DNA from: Saccharofermentans sp.
GTDB taxonomy: Bacteria > Bacillota > Clostridia > Saccharofermentanales > Saccharofermentanaceae
Direction of reading: 5' to 3'
NCBI GenBank assembly: GCA_024403655.1
Contig: JAKSRK010000001.1
Span: forward strand, 1-64,000
Length of the DNA stretch: 64,000 nucleotides
Under the pieces are notes generated by a model that saw nothing but the letters and a program-made list of their open reading frames with translations, was not told where the DNA came from and ran no database searches. Positions 61,796 to 64,000 of the stretch are shown one piece after another. Made by a program: the position numbers and the translations under genes. Within the stretch, counting starts at the first letter, position 1; every line of letters begins with the position of its first letter.

Positions 61796-64000
61796 TCAAA
61801 CTTCGGTAAAACACTGAATAATATTGATGCCGAGAGAAGCAATATTAGTAATATCACTCTCATCGTAGTTAGTCTTAGAAGGACCGTAGAGCATGGATGT
61901 GTGGTCCATAGGTCTTGTAACAAGTCTGCACTCCTTCTCACCTTCACCCTGGTCAAGCATGAATACATCCCTTTCGAGGCATATTCTGCAGTCCTTCTTG
62001 TTATTACCTACAGCACAGAAGTCTGACTGCATCCAGGGAATCATTCCACCGCCGTGAACAAGTATGGTATCACCGGCCTTGCCCTGTTCTGACAAAATCT
62101 CAAATGAAGTATCAGGAGAAATCTCATAAGACATGAAGACTGCATCTGACACTTCGCTTATAGCTTTGTAGCTGACTGCATTATATGTATTGGCTCCGGC
62201 TGAAATGAAATGCTTAAGATTTAGCTCGCCGTAGATATCAGAATCTGACATATGGTCACAGTCGATTACAGCGTAGAAATCATCTCCCAGTTCTTCCTTA
62301 ACAATCTTTAATGTGTCTACAAATCTCTTACTGATATTATCGTGAATAAGATCAGGGAAAACCGCAACGAGTCTGCTTGAGGAGCTTCTGATAAAGCCCA
62401 AGATTTTCTCTCTGAACTTTGCAAAAGACAAATCATAAATTGAGAAAGCATACATGTCCGCATCGCGTCTTAAGTCGCCCTTAATAGAAGCAAACGAAGG
62501 GAAATAATACAAAGTCTCAATCTTACCCTCATCTGCTATATCCCTCTCCTGAACTTCATCAGAGAACATATCGTAATTAGAACCGGCGTTATGAGAAGCC
62601 TCATAGTCAAGCTCAGATATGAGAGAATCAATAAGCTGACGTCTGATATCATTAATAAGGCTAATCTGGCAGCCTACCTCATTTGAACCGTGAACTACAA
62701 AGAATTCATTCACTTCGAAAGGCGTATCTCCCGTCTTACGCATCTGCTTCTCGATTCTCTCCCAGGGGATAGTATTGCCTTCATAAGAAGAATCAATCAT
62801 CTCTTCTACGGAAGCAAATACTTCAGTGAAGATGCCGTCGCATATTCTTGCATCAGCCTTGAAGATACCTTCTCTTGAAGTATCAACGGAAATATTAATC
62901 TTAGTCTTTCTCTTGGAAGCTCTTGAGCCTACAAAATCATGGCTCATAAGGAATACATTAAGGTCTCTGCCAAGAGTCTTGATAGCATCAGGATGAAGTC
63001 CCTTCAAAGTAATGCTACCGGGAGCTTCATGAATCTTACCTACAGGGAAAGAAGCTACTTCCCCCTTCTTGTCTCTTATCGAAATGTAATCTCCCTTGGA
63101 AGGTATTACGGAGCCGTTAGAGGTTCTTAAAGTTACAGTACCCTTCTTAGGATCAGTAGAAGAGATTCTTCCTATCTTAAGACCGTACTTGCCGACAAAT
63201 TCACCTGATAAGAGATTATCCGGCTTCTTGCCGCTTAAGGACTGTGAAGTAAAGCTTCCGCCTCTGTTAAAGCTAACAAGGAGGCTGTCGTTAACGCTCT
63301 TAACTAGCTCTTCATCAAGAATACCGTCATAATATGCATCAATTAATACTCTGTATGCATGAACAGCAGAAGATACATACGCTTCATCTCTCATTCTTCC
63401 TTCTATCTTAAGAGAGCCGATTCCTGAAGCAATAAGCTCTGACAGGTAAGGAATTATGCATCTGTCCTTGGGAGACAGAAGATGACCTGATCTTACTACA
63501 TTGCCGGAAGCAGAAGACTTAAGCTTATACTCCTGTCTGCAGGGCTGAGCACAAAGACCTCTGTTACCAGATCTTGTACCGCTCTTATTCATGGAACTGA
63601 AAAGACAAAGTCCTGAATAGCATACGCATACGGCACCATGAGCAAATACTTCAAGATCTATATCATAATGAGATGCAAGACGTACTCTGCTTCTTATCTC
63701 ATCCAAAGTAAGTTCTCTTGGAAGAACAACTCTGGTAAATCCCATATCTGCGAGAGTCTTATAATCCGCAGTGGAATATACATTCATCTGGGTACTTGCA
63801 TGCAAAGGAATCTGAGGATACTTTGCTCTTATCGACTTCGCAAGACCGATATCCTGGACGAGTATTGCATCAACTCCGAGGTTATACGCATTTGCTGCAA
63901 GTTCAGTTGCCTCCGGAAGTTCCTCGTCATTAATTAGAGTATTCAAAGTAAGATATACCTTGGTACTTCTTCTATGGGCATATATGCAACCTTCCATAAG
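61796..64000 (-). CDS. U32 family peptidase with DUF3656-type C-terminus (RlhA-like), 5' end missing
   Basis: A U32 protein truncated at its N-terminus by the window end; about 70 residues are expected to be missing, since family members start with an LLAPAG-type motif before the strand seen here. The barrel segment VYLTLNTLINDEEL is followed by the cysteine motif in CYSGLCLFSS and GNRGLCAQPCRQEY, which probably binds an iron-sulfur cluster. The long C-terminal half (about residues 260-733 of the visible part) resembles DUF3656 in RlhA/YdcP, a 23S rRNA C2501 hydroxylation factor. The rRNA role is inferred by family. It is first visible gene of the leftward operon. Confidence 0.85.
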   Translation of the reverse strand, partial: LMEGCIYAHRRSTKVYLTLNTLINDEELPEATELAANAYNLGVDAILVQDIGLAKSIRAKYPQIPLHASTQMNVYSTADYKTLADMGFTRVVLPRELTLDEIRSRVRLASHYDIDLEVFAHGAVCVCYSGLCLFSSMNKSGTRSGNRGLCAQPCRQEYKLKSSASGNVVRSGHLLSPKDRCIIPYLSELIASGIGSLKIEGRMRDEAYVSSAVHAYRVLIDAYYDGILDEELVKSVNDSLLVSFNRGGSFTSQSLSGKKPDNLLSGEFVGKYGLKIGRISSTDPKKGTVTLRTSNGSVIPSKGDYISIRDKKGEVASFPVGKIHEAPGSITLKGLHPDAIKTLGRDLNVFLMSHDFVGSRASKRKTKINISVDTSREGIFKADARICDGIFTEVFASVEEMIDSSYEGNTIPWERIEKQMRKTGDTPFEVNEFFVVHGSNEVGCQISLINDIRRQLIDSLISELDYEASHNAGSNYDMFSDEVQERDIADEGKIETLYYFPSFASIKGDLRRDADMYAFSIYDLSFAKFREKILGFIRSSSSRLVAVFPDLIHDNISKRFVDTLKIVKEELGDDFYAVIDCDHMSDSDIYGELNLKHFISAGANTYNAVSYKAISEVSDAVFMSYEISPDTSFEILSEQGKAGDTILVHGGGMIPWMQSDFCAVGNNKKDCRICLERDVFMLDQGEGEKECRLVTRPMDHTSMLYGPSKTNYDESDITNIASLGINIIQCFTEV

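Noticed and set aside
1-64000. Mobile element, phage, CRISPR array or replication origin
   Set aside because: I saw no integrase, transposase, repeat-spacer array, DnaA-box cluster or flanking direct repeats, including next to the three tRNA genes.

Overview
The window looks like core chromosome of a low-to-moderate GC Bacillota, most likely a gut or rumen type Clostridia. The evidence is strong AGGAGG-type ribosome sites, frequent GTG and TTG starts, SecA with a C-terminal SEC-C zinc motif, a PyrR-regulated pyr operon with PyrK/PyrD-1B, RqcH, type II PyrF, DUF6273 and DUF5702-like surface proteins, and an ATP-type PEP carboxykinase. I cannot name a genus. No phage, insertion sequence, CRISPR array or replication origin is visible.

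Layout. 1-5578: tRNA-Lys, a Gfo/Idh/MocA oxidoreductase, pyrimidine-nucleoside phosphorylase, then ruvC-ruvA-ruvB-queH. 5582-11550: rqcH with a small membrane protein, a membrane-anchored Mrr-like nuclease, two tandem long PRPP synthetases, and engB. 11682-18245: comEC, an unknown lipoprotein, holA, icd and a SEC-C protein. 18238-26747: mreC-mreD-PBP2, a methylglyoxal-synthase-like protein, a GloB-like hydrolase and pheST. 26862-33000: a small TadE/DUF5702-like pilin cluster, a TrpR/YerC-like regulator with an unusual insertion, and secA. 33017-37355: purine nucleoside phosphorylase, S-adenosylhomocysteine hydrolase, tRNA-Thr, tRNA-Leu and pckA. 37486-44176: a CPBP protease and the pyrR-B-C-F-K-D operon behind a readable PyrR attenuator. 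44281-55807: a lipoprotein, a fused ThrE-type exporter, a membrane protein, pyrE, a polytopic membrane protein, tldD-tldE, metY and glycerate kinase. 55792-64000: ydcF and a leftward operon of a U32 peptidase (cut by the window end), dut, corA, an alpha/beta-hydrolase-like protein, tsaD, smpB and vanZ.

Working together. Nucleotide metabolism dominates: PRPP synthesis (two prs), de novo UMP synthesis (pyr operon plus pyrE), salvage (two phosphorylases) and dUTPase. Cell elongation (MreC, MreD, PBP2), recombination (RuvABC), translation quality control (RqcH, SmpB) and methionine/SAM recycling (MetY, AHCY) are the other themes.

The most interesting signals are regulatory. First, 10-bp-phased TTGTCG-type repeats lie in the promoters of both comEC and the pilin cluster, with one repeat serving as the apparent -35 in each case; this suggests a shared regulator linking DNA uptake and a pilus. 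Second, at least seven genes lack a Shine-Dalgarno site and have a -10 box 6-7 bases before the ATG, which predicts leaderless mRNAs. Third, several proteins of known fold have lost the residues that define their enzyme activity (the methylglyoxal-synthase-like protein and the alpha/beta hydrolase).
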